Source: Cristatella mucedo (lineage: Eukaryota > Bryozoa > Phylactolaemata > Cristatellidae). From it: a DNA stretch of 64,000 nt. The stretch is taken from contig WPIO01000046.1 in the NCBI GenBank assembly GCA_009760855.2, positions 2,497,501 to 2,561,500 on the forward strand, read 5' to 3'. Both the position numbers and the translations under genes were made by a program. Shown piece by piece: positions 45,948 to 56,581 of this stretch. Within the stretch, counting starts at the first letter, position 1. Each line of letters opens with the position of its first letter. Below the pieces are notes generated by a model. The model worked only from the letters and a program-made list of their open reading frames with translations, did no database searches and was not told where the DNA came from.

Positions 45948-46461
45948 CGCTGAGAGCAGGATGCTGACCGAATCGAGAGCAAGCCGCTGCTCACGGTCCC
46001 TTGCGATCGCCACGATCGCTGCAGCACTAACTAAGCCGTCACTGCCTCTCTGATCTAAGGCCGACGGACTCGCCACCCGCAGGTTTTCTTGTGCACGGAT
46101 GCCGGGAAAGTCGCCTCGCTGTATCTCCTTCGTGTTACTTCGCTCGGCAATGGTTCGGAGGCATTTGCTTGAGAGCAGACGACCGAAGTGCATGCTCAAA
46201 GCCGGATCGGACTGCACTCCGACGAGGCTGCTTTCCTTCGTGCTGCTTTGCTACTGCTGCAGCGGTCAGCGCTCTGCTTTGCGCCGCCCTTCTTTCGAGG
46301 ACGGTGACGATGAGGTCTTCTCTAAGTCAGCCCTCAGGCATTTATAACACAATGGCCGTGCTCGTGCAAGCACGCTGTGGCTGCTGCCTGCCTCGCAGTG
46401 CCGGCAGGCCGGCTATGCGACAGCGACCGTGGTCATGTGGTAAAAAATGAGTACCCTGTTC

Positions 46462-46467
46462 TTTATT
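46462..46467 (-). terminator. Candidate poly(A) signal for BMPR1
   Basis: TTTATT on the plus strand (AATAAA on the minus), about 890 bp after the BMPR1 stop. It is the first clear AATAAA I see in that direction. Confidence 0.4.
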
Positions 46468-46517
46468 TACACAAAGCTGTACAAAAACGCCTATGCGAGG
46501 CTGCTTGCGCATTCGAT

Positions 46518-46523
46518 AATAAA
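46518..46523 (+). terminator. Candidate poly(A) signal for ECD
   Basis: AATAAA about 570 bp after the ECD stop. A second AATAAA lies at 46909-46914. Confidence 0.5.
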
Positions 46524-47353
46524 GCTGCTTCTGCTACGACGATGGCATACTGTGTGTTCTAATTACGCTTTAAGTTGCCTGTATAAAACTAATAACACAG
46601 TGTGTCAATTGTGCACCGTTTCAGCACGTGAAGCAAATGAGACATAACAGCTAAACGTTACAGAATGAACGGACGGGGGGGGGGTGGAAGGAAGAGGAGA
46701 AGGGGTGCCGACAATATCCCTTTTTTAAGATGGGAAGCAGATCCAGCCTGCACCGCACGTAGTGATTCGCGAGGCTGCTGTTAGCTACAGCTTCGGCGGC
46801 CGCGTGGCTATGGGCTGGCCAAATGTACAAGTGTGCAAGCGAGCTGGCCAGGCCAGCTCGCGTGCACTTGACGGCAATGATTAATTTTTTTTACAAGCCT
46901 GTGAGCTAAATAAAACAAAGAAAAAAATCTATGACGAGTGGGGTGGAGGGGCTGATCACAAATATGGAGAGAGTGCATTTGCATCCGCTCACATGGCGTC
47001 CTGCTCGTACATGGCGCCACCAATGCCACATCAGGTGAACTCGCCGCTCCTCCCCTCGCGCCGGGGCAGAGGCATGCCCCAGCACGCGCAGGAGCGTGCC
47101 AACGAGTTGCCAGTGCACGCCCGGATCTACTAGTAAGTACTAAACGACCAACTCAAAAGAGCTTTCGGTTGTCAGAAAGTCGGCGCACGTGCACAATCAA
47201 AGGCTCGGCCGCCACTGCTACGCTGTCCTGCCGGCAGTCGGCAGCCTCTTAGCCAAAGTGAAGAGGGAGAGAGAGAGAGAGAGAGAGGGAGACGAAAAGC
47301 AGAGCCGAGGAGAAGGCAGGTTCCGATGATTCTGGCCAGGCTCTCGATGCCCG

Positions 47354-47497
47354 CTACGCCATGTTGTCCGTCTTGACGAGCGCGTCGTGACTGTCGATGA
47401 GCTTGCTGATCGTCTTCTGCACACGCAGCGACGGCAGGCGAGCCGCCGGATTGGCCGTCCAGCATTCACTCATTATTCGAGCCATGACGCGCAGGTA
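47354..47497 (-). CDS. BMPR1: BMPR1 terminal exon
   Basis: Encodes the last kinase helices, [20 protein letters not shown], and ends KTDNMA then TAG. Confidence 0.95.
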   Translation of the reverse strand, partial: YLRVMARIMSECWTANPAARLPSLRVQKTISKLIDSHDALVKTDNMA

Positions 47498-50400
47498 CTG
47501 AGAAAAAAGAAAGGGAAAACGCTGCAACGCATACCTCGATGGGGTTCCCGGAGAAGCCGAGAAGACGATGCCCCTCGGTGGCAGTGGCGGCAGCAAAATG
47601 CGCACGGGCACCGTGTGCGGATGAACCGAGCCAGCTTTGCACCACCACCTCCCCCCCCCGGAAGCAGGCTTCCGAGCAGCCAGCCGCCTTCCGGGTGCCG
47701 TCGGCTGCGGCTCGCGGCAGCGTGACCTGTGTGTGTGTGGGCGTGGCCGGTGTGGTGTGCGACTCTCGCGGAATCTCACCTCGTCGCTCAGCCAGCGGTC
47801 GGGTATGACAGGGCGGACGTTCCTGTCGCACACGACGTCTTTCATTTCGTCAAAGCTCGGGTCACTCGCCACGCAATCGTAATAGGGGATCTGGTAGTCG
47901 TCGACAACTCCTGCATGCGAACGCCGAGGCACTGCACACTTCAGCAAGCAAGCACGGCAGCGGCTTCCGCGCGCGCGCGCGAGAAAGACAGTTAGAGAGA
48001 CAGGCGACGGCGGCGGCAGCAGCAGCTCACCGGACGTGTAAGTCCTTCGGCACACCTCCCACAGCACCAGAGCAAGCGAGTATATATCTGCCTGCCGGAA
48101 GGAGTCAAAGCAGCGATTGTTGATAGTCTGCTGCAGAACTTCCGGAGCCATGTAGCGCTTCGTGCCTTGCCGGGAATTAGGTGCAATGTCGACCTCGGTG
48201 GTTTCGCTGAAAAGCAGAGCGGGGAAAGAGCAATATACAGTCGAGTGCTTTTGCAGCTCACGCTAAGGGATTGATCCTTGATCTTTGGGCTACACCGTCA
48301 CGGCTGGCAAAAGGCCGAGAGGGCAAAAGGCCGAGAGGGGCAGTCAGCTTGGGGAAGCACGCGTGGAGACGGCTCGCACAACCAGGGACGGATTTAAATG
48401 GCAGTCAAGACCAGTGGCAGTAGGTTCTGCTCAACTTGAAACTGGGTGAGGCACAGAAGAGCGAAGCCTCGATGACCGAGACCCGTTATCAGGCACGAGT
48501 GCACAAGCATTACAATCTGAGCGGCTATGGAAGAAACTTTGCTTCTGGATGGTGATGATAAGCTTGCTTTCGCGCCACGGCCACCATCAATCTAATTGAA
48601 TTAATTAATTGAATGCACTGTGCAGCACTGCACAGATGACCCCGGGACGAGTATAGCCTTCATGCATGCCGCTCGCATTCTCACAATACTGTTGGCCGCG
48701 TGAGACGAATAATGCGAGCCGATGCCGGCGCACCGGCGTGCATAAAGTGAACTAGGCCTGCCCTACCTGTTGTACTTGACAGCCAGGCCTAGATCGGCGA
48801 TGCAGCAAGCGCCGTTTCGCTTCACCAGAATGTTCTTGGTTTTTATGTCTCGATGAGCAATAGCCGGCTTGCCTGGAAATGGGAGAGAATGAACATGGCT
48901 GGCAAGGCTTTGCCTCCAAATCGCTCAAACCATACCGAGGTGAGATGGGGTGCTGGGCTGCCGACAAATGAAGCAGAGCGGATCGCACACCTCGTGTCCC
49001 ATGAATTTCAGCATGCAGATGAACGACGCCGGACACGATCGAGTGCACTATCCTGAACATCTCGACGCTCGTGAGCGCCTTCGTAATGAGGTAGTCGTGA
49101 AGCGAACCGTTCTCGTGGTAGTCGGTGATCAGGAATAGCTGCGTCCACGAGCCCGTTCCTTTGATGTCGGCAGCGATGAAGCCTGGAAACAAATGGGAGG
49201 GAGCCGCTGGAAGCTAGCCCAGGATACGCCAAGGGGCGGGCAAGAAAGAGAGAGAGAGAGAGAGAGAGACCGAGAGAGGCAGAGAGACCGACAGAGACAA
49301 GAGAGAGACAGAGAGAAGAGAGAGACAGAGAGAAGAGAGAGACAGAAGGGGGAGAGAAAGAGAAGAGAGAGACGGGGAAGGGAGAGAAGAGAGCAAGAAA
49401 TAAATAAGGACCCGCTATAAAAATACACAAATAAATAAAGGCTGCAAGCACCTTGCCGGCCATTCCATGTTTAACGGCTCGAGAGGCAAACGTTAGAGGC
49501 ATTCAGAGTACATGGCTCCTTTCTCAAGCATCGCGATGAGACAGCCGGCATCGATGAGTCAAACGAACGCCACTATGGCACAGGCGGCTGTGCAGCAACA
49601 CAGCTGTAAACGGCAAGCAGACACTGGCTCGCGTGAGCGCCGATCAGATCCGGAGGCAGAGGCTCACCCAGTATGTTCTCGTGCCTCAGCAGGACGGTCT
49701 GATATAGCTCGGTCTCGCGGAACCAGCTGGCTTCTTCCGTGGTGAAGAATATCTTGACGGCGACGTCCTCGCCACGCCACTTGCCTTTCCACACCTCGCC
49801 GTATCGACCTTTGCCGACACTTCGCACGAGGCAGATCTGCTTGGCGATGGTTCTCTGAACCTGAAACCGATCCGAGTAGGCGCGATGCAAGCGGACTCGA
49901 TGCACAAAGCAGCTCTGGACGAGTCGAAACTGAAGCGAGGCCATCGACGGTGGCCAATGGAATTTCTCAGCTGCCCGTTGAGCCACAAGGTGGCAAACAG
50001 CTATTCTAGCATCAGCATTCGACCGCTTAGGTGTTGATTTCGTCAATATTTGATCGACAGCCACAGAGGGGGGCTTTTAGACACAAAAGGCGACATGATT
50101 ATATACGTGTTAGTATGTGGTTATCTAATCTACCTCAGACTCGGGCCGATTTGCTAAATTATCGAGTTGTTAAAATTTGATTAAATGAAACACTCTAATT
50201 TTAGTGAGCCTCGAGAGAGCATAATCTCTATCCACGCGCTTTACATATGCCTCACTGTCGCTCGATTCCACGACCTTGGTCGTGAAAGACAAGCACATTA
50301 CACCTCCCCCCAGGGCCAAGCCTTACACCCCCCCCCCTGTGACAAGCCAGGGCTGTTGACGAGGCACGAGGCATTGACATGATATATCGATTACTGAGGG

Positions 50401-53400
50401 CCACAACTATCTAACTCCAGGCGTATTTGCCCATTCATCGAGCAAAAACAGCAAGTCCCCATAGCACAGCTACTGAGCCGAATGGGTAGCATGGCAGCCA
50501 GATATAAGAAAATGGATTAGTGAGTAAGGAATTACAACGAGTATATATAGTTACAACAAGCCCCCTCCTCCGCCCCCCCCCCCGGAAGCTACCACCAAAA
50601 CGGCTAGCTACAATCCATTCTGCCACTCTAGGCCCTGCAATTTAGTGAGACTCTGCCATCAGTTCTGCCTGGACGCGATAGACTCATCTTGCAGCCATTT
50701 TACTTAAAAAGCAGGCAAAATCAAATCTAATAATCTACGTGTTAAGGCTTTAGCAAAATGGTAGATATCGAAGTATCACTGTTGCCTAGCTCTACGATGA
50801 TGCCTCGCTAGCACGACTACAACACGTGTGCACAGAATAATGCAGACGCCGGTCTTGATTGCCACCACACTATCTATATCCTTTGACCTTTGGCCTCGGA
50901 TCTTCCATATACCCAACAAGGTGATGGCACACTCACAGCAGAGCCACTGTTTACCGTTCATCGATGCCCATTCAATTCGCCATAAGTCTCAAGTGGACTG
51001 CAGCATTTGATAACCTTCCTAATTGGAATGCATGTATAGAAATCGCACACGATCTAACCACTCGTGCTTCAATCGGGATCATCGCACTCTGCTCTCGGCA
51101 GACTGGGCACATTGCTGAGAGAACAAAACAGGGGGACTGACATGTCGCTGCTATTAGGCAAACCCAGCCCCACTTCACTGCATTGGCGAGGCGCGTGTCA
51201 ATGAACTATGGCATATGCTCCGGCTAGCACCGGTCGACCCCTAAAGCTCGTGCGCAAATTAAGCTCCGTCGGTTGCCGGGTTAACCGAGCGCTCACAATG
51301 CTCACCAGAACGGGCAGGCCCGAGCCGCTGCCGGAGGACTGATCGATGAGATCCTTCAGCGAGTCCAATTGCGGTATGAACATCTCGCCTTCGTCGAGGT
51401 CATCCCGAGAGAGCTGCTGCTTTCTCCGATACCTGGAAAGAAAGGAAGGTGCGACGGCTGAGCCGAGCCAACAGCCGGCAACCTAGCAGAAGGCTTCGGC
51501 AACGACATCGCGAGCGACGTTGGCGGGATGGCAACTCGCGTACAAGCCAGGGGCAGTGCGAAAAACAGCCAGCTGCGGCGGCAGTTCGCCAGTGCTAACT
51601 TCCTGTTCTGCCGACTGACTTTCGCTCACTCCTTGCCTCACTCTTCCGTCGTTATACTCGGTCCCTCTCAACTCTTCGCTATCGAACGCTGCTCTAAATC
51701 TCGACCCTACGAGGCCTGGCACCACATGATTTAAGATTTTTTTCATTCATTCGCCTAGCTAGGCGACTGAATGAATAGGCGACTGAATAGGCTTCCGCTT
51801 CCTGCCACTTCTACACTCCGGCCAATTCAGCAGCAGCAGGAGGAGAGAGGAAGAGAGAGCGCGGCAACTGGGTGCATTCATGCCAGAACCCCGAGCAAGC
51901 ACTGTTGGCAGCCTCAAAGCAACTGTCGTGAGCGAAGCTGTTGCCACATCACACCACTTCTCGTCGATCTGAGCTGATCGATCTGAGCTCCCAGCCAACC
52001 AGCGCATCGACTTCAAGGCTCTGTCACTCACATTAGGTCCTGTCATTCTCTTGCTCCAGCCTACCTATCAGAACTACTCTCCAACCAGGCTAGGCATAGT
52101 ACCACCCACTCTTCTGACTCAAATCATTTAGCTATGCCTCTTAAGAACCTCAAATCCTTTGGAGACCGTGCCATTAGTTCGTATGCTCCCAAAGCCTGGA
52201 ACTCACTCCCGGCAGACGTCACGACATCCCTTGACTGACAATATTTAAAAAGAAGCAAAACGCACCTGTTTCGCATAGCATTTGCTTGGTTCTTGTAATT
52301 TGCCCTGTGTGATCTCATTCGTACTGACACTGTGCATGTTACCACTAACCATATTTACATGATTAGTGCATGCTACCTGTAACCATATCATACATGCTAC
52401 CCATAATCATATTATCACGCTTTCTTTGCATTATAAGTTAAGTGCCGAGAAAGAGATCATGCTCTGTTTTCATTAACCACATGTCAAACCCAGACTAGGA
52501 TAGCAGCACACCACAAAATGAGACTTGTTCGAAATCGCATTATTTCAGAGGGGCGAGTTAATCACAACATACCTCTCAAGCTTTTCAAACAAATCGAGTT
52601 GGATCCAGCACTTCGGCAGCTATCATCATTTGCGTTTGCAGACAGCACGATGCTCGTTTGCACTCTCTTACTTACTGAACTCACTGGCTCCACAAAGGTT
52701 GCTGACCGATTTCGAGCAGTGGCCTCACCAAGTCTTGCAATTACCCTTCACTATATAGAGGTACCTTGACTTAGGAGTATCCCAACTAACGAGTTTTCGA
52801 GGCATGAGCCGTCTCTCGGCCGCTTTTTGCCTTGAATTGAGAGCTAGCTAACTGTTATTGAGCTAGATTTTGCCCCTCATGTTTTGCAGTATAAAGTGGG
52901 CGCAGCCGCTACACCCACTGCCGGCCGGGGGGGGGGTGTGGTCGTGGTTTCTTCTGGTCTAGTCTGCCTTCTTGACCTCCTGAAAAGGCCCAGTAGTCAA
53001 GACAATTTTGCTAGACCTCTTCATCACAAGGATCACTAGGTAAGGAGCTAACCTGGGAGTGGTTAAGAAGATGGTTGATTGTAGACATTAGCATTTTTGC
53101 TTACCTAGATGGCTGACTCGACAGATGCCACATATGATTGAATAGCTAAACCCCACCCCCACCCATCAGCCGCAAGCCATTGTCAGCTCCCTCAACCGTT
53201 CGACCACAGGTGGCTGCTTAGGAAGATAGATAGCTCGAAGGGCAGTTTCTCACTGTTCGGGCCGTCTGAGTCAGTCTTCTCTCACACTGCATCGACAGTT
53301 ATTCCCATGTGGATGGCTACTGAATTCCTGAATCTTATGTATGTATGTATGTATGTATGTATGTATGTATGTATGTATGTATGCATGTGTATGTATGTAT

Positions 53401-53427
53401 GTATGTATGCATGTGTATGTATGTATG

Positions 53428-53477
<50 letters not shown>

Positions 53478-56400
53478 CGCCATAAGAGAATTTAATGTCT
53501 ATTCAGGTGCTTTACATATGCCATAGGCTCGAACCCACGACCTTGGCCATCAAATACATCCACTCTGACCTTGGTCGGGGCAAGCACCTTAACCACTGGG
53601 CCAAACAAACTCGGCACTATGATAAGGCCAACCTTACATACGTCTATTGGCAAGCCTACACTGTCGCTCGAAAATTGGAAGACCTCCCTTCAAGATTGGT
53701 CCAGTTAGCATCACTCCGTGATGGCTGCCCGTAATCTAAGCACACTATTCCAAAACAACTTGTCATTTGTTGAGCACATTTCTCCTTCAGTCCCAATGGC
53801 CTATTTACAACTAAGGAGCTCAAAATCAGGGCCTCCTTAGATAAAGTATGACTCAAGCGAGTTCACCTGCTTGCGGCATCAAATCTAGAGATTACTGCTA
53901 TTTCCTTTATCTCCAGGGCTCCCGGCCAGTGCCCGTGCAACTGCTGCAGAACTCAGCAGCTCGTCTAGCCTGCTGTCAAAGATGTAGCTGCCACATCGTG
54001 CCACCATTTCTGCCTGGGCTTTAGCAGCTGCATAGTATTCATCGAATTGATTTCGGTATCCTCTGTCTGGCTTACAGGTCACTTTACTCACTGGCACCAG
54101 CCTTGACCTATCCGACTTCAATGCTAATCCAGAGTGCTCTCTCACACCACTTGCTCCTCAGCGGCAAGGCAAGTGATGTTGCTGTCCCTTGCACTAAATG
54201 GAAATACTCTTGCGATCGAGCCTACAGTTCGTTTGAACCGATAGTCTGGAGCTCGCTTCTGGCTACGGTTACTAGCTGCAATGACCATTCATGACTAGCT
54301 GCAATGCATTATTCGTGACTCAAGCTAAAAAAACACATCTGAAACGATCAGCTTTTCCTTCGCCCCAGCGAACGTGGGTTTTTTCGGTTCCGATGCATTG
54401 CTTACACGTGCTGATTCACTGAATGTCAGTGGCCAGAGGTCCTACTAACCGATGGCTATGCTTTTCTACATGTTTGCTTCAGCAAACTGGCCAGAGCATG
54501 ATAATTGTTTGCTTATTTGCAAGTTTGATACCATGCAACCGTGTATGTAATTAACTGCTCGTTATCGAACTCTTGTGAGTTGTAAATCGCCTAGATAGAG
54601 ATTAAGTTATCTTAAGGTGCTATACAAAATGACCTATTATTATTAACTGGTTATATTAGTATTGTTATAATTAATTGCTCCATTTCCAGCATATGAAAAG
54701 CATAAAAGAAAAAGAGTTGTAGTTCTCACTATCACCTATAAAAGCCATTCTATCATTATTATTATTATTTTGCTATACTGGCCTATAAAAGCCATTCTAT
54801 CATTATTATTAATATTATATTAATATTATTAATATAATATTATATATCTAACAAGGTTGCAGGTTCTGTTAGTCGTCCATGCTCAATGTCCACTAATGCG
54901 ATGAGTCTTGGACCAGAACTCTGCCACTCGTGCAACCTCGAATGGGCGAGAATTGCTCAATTTTTCAGGAAAACATAGGCAATACATACAAAGACAAATG
55001 AGGAGCTACACAAGATCATTGGCTGCAGCACTCACCTTACGTAAACATAACCTAAGATGGCCACCAGCACAAAGAAGCAGACGGTGACACAAACGAGTAA
55101 GGCAATTTGGGTAACATCACTCATGGCTGCTGCCAAAGGTAAAGTCGATGCTAAAAATAATGAATGACAATATGGTCAGCATTCACACAAATCACACATT
55201 CAATCATCAATAACTGCCACCGAAGCAGGGCAAACAGTCCCAAAGGCTTCTCGACCTGATAGAAAAAATCCCGCTGTTGGACCGGCCAAAGGAGGAAGGC
55301 AGCCCCCCCTCTCCTTCCCACCCCCCTCGATGTGCACACGGCTATATATGAAATGCAACAACATCCATGACAAAGCAACACACAAGACAAACTCATCACT
55401 CGGCCAGAGGTGACACGGAATGTGCTACCTATGCGAGCCAAATGGGTGTTTCTTAAGACACAAAACTACAGCTGCCGTAGCAAGAAAGTTGCTGTTTAAC
55501 TCGTCCCCATACGTAAAAGTGCAACAGGCAGTGGCAAGGAGACATTAAGCAGTGAATGCCAGCAAACTTGGTTACTCGCAGGAGTCACTTACTTGGAACT
55601 GCTTTGCCAGATTTCATCGTGATTTGCACCACCAGATTCTTGTTGCAGAAACTACCGTTATTACAGCATGCAATGGCAAACGGATCATTGGCAGCTGGCA
55701 GCTGACTTGCTCGACACTAAAACAAATGAACATATGCCAGCCAGCTATATAGCAACAAAGCGTAGCACACAACATATAACACGTTACATGTACCACGTTA
55801 TAAAAAGCACATACAATAGGCCAGAGGTTTTCTATAGCACAGTCAAAGCCTATGATGTGGATTTCCGTGCACATACGGTAGCCAAGAGACTATCTTTCGC
55901 CCCAAATGGAAAGTGAGAAGCATACCTGAGTGAGGCCGGCAGTCAAGAAAGACTGAACAGCAAAGAAGCAGCAGCATAGGACGGCTGGAAAGGATTGCCA
56001 GAGTTTAGGAGAGCAGATGTCGTTGCATATGTATTGTGGCAGCAAGTTCCACAGTCTAGGACCGGCAGAGCAAAAGCTCCTGTCGCTAACGATCTTTAAG
56101 TGAAAGAATGGGGCAGCTAATCTATTTACCTGAGAGGACTCGAGTGCACCGGAGGTGGAAACTGGTGCAGCAGTTCAGCCAGGCAAACAGGAGCCACTCA
56201 TGGCCTCGTGTGTCAATTAACACTAGCTGGACAATAGCGAAATAAAAGTCATTGTTGCTACTGGCAACTGATTACCAACAAAGCACTTTCTCAAATGAAC
56301 AATTGCAACGAGTACACAGTTCTTAAAAACAGGGAAGAGACATACAGCACAGCATCTACTGCATGCTCGTAGCGTCAAAATCACAGTTAGTGCGTATCTG

Positions 56401-56581
56401 AATACAAGCTTGCTCACCTGCAACGTTGCATGCTCGTCATCGGTGACACATCCATATGTGTAGATCAGGGTGTTTTCAACTTCCTCTACGTGCTTGAAAC
56501 ATCGTCCATCTGGACGATTTATCGAGCATAATCCCTCGCTGTTGCAACCTTCCAGGTTGCACTGACAGTTCAATGCGGCTG
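47354..56581 (-). CDS. BMPR1: Type I BMP receptor kinase (BMPR1/ALK3-6 type), lacking first exon
   Basis: Single-pass Ser/Thr kinase receptor that binds BMP ligands with a type II receptor and phosphorylates SMAD1/5/8. Ten coding exons, 5' to 3': 56418-56581, 55593-55716, 55036-55150, 51306-51432, 49668-49860, 48991-49182, 48767-48872, 48031-48206, 47780-47910, 47354-47497; all GT/AG, phases consistent, about 489 residues. Counting from the first (split) codon: Cys-rich ligand domain 5-80 with CCNNGSFCN; transmembrane helix 112-134; GS box SSGSGSG 167-173 followed by the LP motif bound by FKBP12; glycine loop GKGRYGEV 193-200; ATP lysine K213; HRDIKTKN 312-319; DLG 332-334; GTKRYMAPE in the activation segment. 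The L45 loop [10 protein letters not shown] (247-256) is the BMPR1 form, not the TGFBR1 or ALK1/2 form. The signal-peptide exon, expected above 56581, was not found. Confidence 0.94.
47780..47910 (-). CDS. BMPR1: BMPR1 exon, kinase C-lobe
   Basis: Encodes [20 protein letters not shown] and [13 protein letters not shown], matching EEYQLPYYNMVPSDPSYED and LRPIVSNRWNSDE of BMPR1A. Confidence 0.95.
48031..48206 (-). CDS. BMPR1: BMPR1 exon, activation segment
   Basis: Encodes [20 protein letters not shown] and PEVL, then [16 protein letters not shown]. Confidence 0.95.
48767..48872 (-). CDS. BMPR1: BMPR1 exon, catalytic loop
   Basis: Encodes [20 protein letters not shown] then [14 protein letters not shown]. 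It contains the catalytic Asp of HRD and the metal-binding Asp of DLG. Confidence 0.95.
48991..49182 (-). CDS. BMPR1: BMPR1 exon, L45 loop and hinge
   Basis: Encodes [20 protein letters not shown] and [11 protein letters not shown] through [12 protein letters not shown]. Confidence 0.95.
49243..49400. repeat. GA-rich microsatellite
   Basis: Imperfect GAGA and 'agagagacagagaga' repeats in the BMPR1 intron between the N-lobe and L45 exons. A shorter GA array lies at about 47263-47290 in the 3' UTR. Confidence 0.9.
49668..49860 (-). CDS. BMPR1: BMPR1 exon, kinase N-lobe
   Basis: Encodes VQRTIAKQI, then [20 protein letters not shown] and [20 protein letters not shown], and RHENIL. Confidence 0.95.
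50200..50300 (-). mobile_element. SINE-B copy, reverse, partial
   Basis: The reverse complement carries 'tatgtaaagcgcgtggatag' next to a decayed inner hairpin, preceded by 'ggtcgtggaatcgagcgaca' at the B-box position. Confidence 0.65.
51306..51432 (-). CDS. BMPR1: BMPR1 exon, juxtamembrane and GS box
   Basis: Encodes [20 protein letters not shown] and [18 protein letters not shown], the regulatory GS box phosphorylated by type II receptors. Confidence 0.95.
51925..52475 (+). mobile_element. LINE relic, (ATT)n family, 3' end
   Basis: Matches from the 'cgaagctgttgccacatcac' segment through the 3' coding end and UTR to a decayed hairpin 'aagtgccgagaaagagatca'. It lies in the BMPR1 intron before the GS exon, opposite strand. 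Confidence 0.75.
52757..52880. mobile_element. Terminal fragment of a pogo/Tigger-like element
   Basis: 'aggtaccttgacttaggagt' and 'ccaactaacgagttttcgag' are typical of pogo/Tigger-type terminal sequence. It resembles the ends of the element at 19460 but belongs to another subfamily; only one end is seen. Confidence 0.5.
53336..53471. repeat. (GTAT)n then (TA)n microsatellite
   Basis: GTAT repeats to about 53432, then TA repeats to 53471, directly abutting the 3' end of a SINE-B copy. Confidence 0.95.
53472..53610 (-). mobile_element. SINE-B copy, reverse
   Basis: The reverse complement: 'gcccagtggttaaggtgctt', B box 'ggtcgtgggttcgagcct', 'tatgtaaagcacctgaatag', inner hairpin and 'ggcgttataat'. 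Confidence 0.88.
53676..54650 (+). mobile_element. LINE relic, (ATT)n family, 3' half
   Basis: Starts near the segment equivalent to SISPVESARNLGVIFQ ('cccgtaatctaagcacacta'). Its degraded 3' UTR leads to hairpin 'aaatcgcctagatagagatt' and an ATT tail at about 54645. Two further decayed ATT-rich tails follow to about 54845. Confidence 0.7.
55036..55150 (-). CDS. BMPR1: BMPR1 exon, transmembrane helix
   Basis: Encodes [20 protein letters not shown] and LGYVYV. Two overlapping GT donors exist; the one at 55035 restores the frame into the GS exon. Confidence 0.92.
55593..55716 (-). CDS. BMPR1: BMPR1 exon, second half of ligand domain
   Basis: Encodes [20 protein letters not shown] then GSFCNKNL, with the CC(x)nCN signature that closes the three-finger fold. 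Acceptor 'tttgttttag'. Confidence 0.9.
55925..56222 (-). mobile_element. LINE relic, ATTAC-tailed family
   Basis: The minus-strand translation, in shifted frames, shows [18 protein letters not shown]-like text, matching [19 protein letters not shown] of the copy at 27.05 kb. It lies between the two ligand-domain exons of BMPR1. Confidence 0.7.
56418..56581 (-). CDS. BMPR1: BMPR1 exon, first half of ligand domain
   Basis: Encodes [15 protein letters not shown], then [20 protein letters not shown]. The starting codon is split (phase 1), so an upstream exon must supply its first base. Confidence 0.92.
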
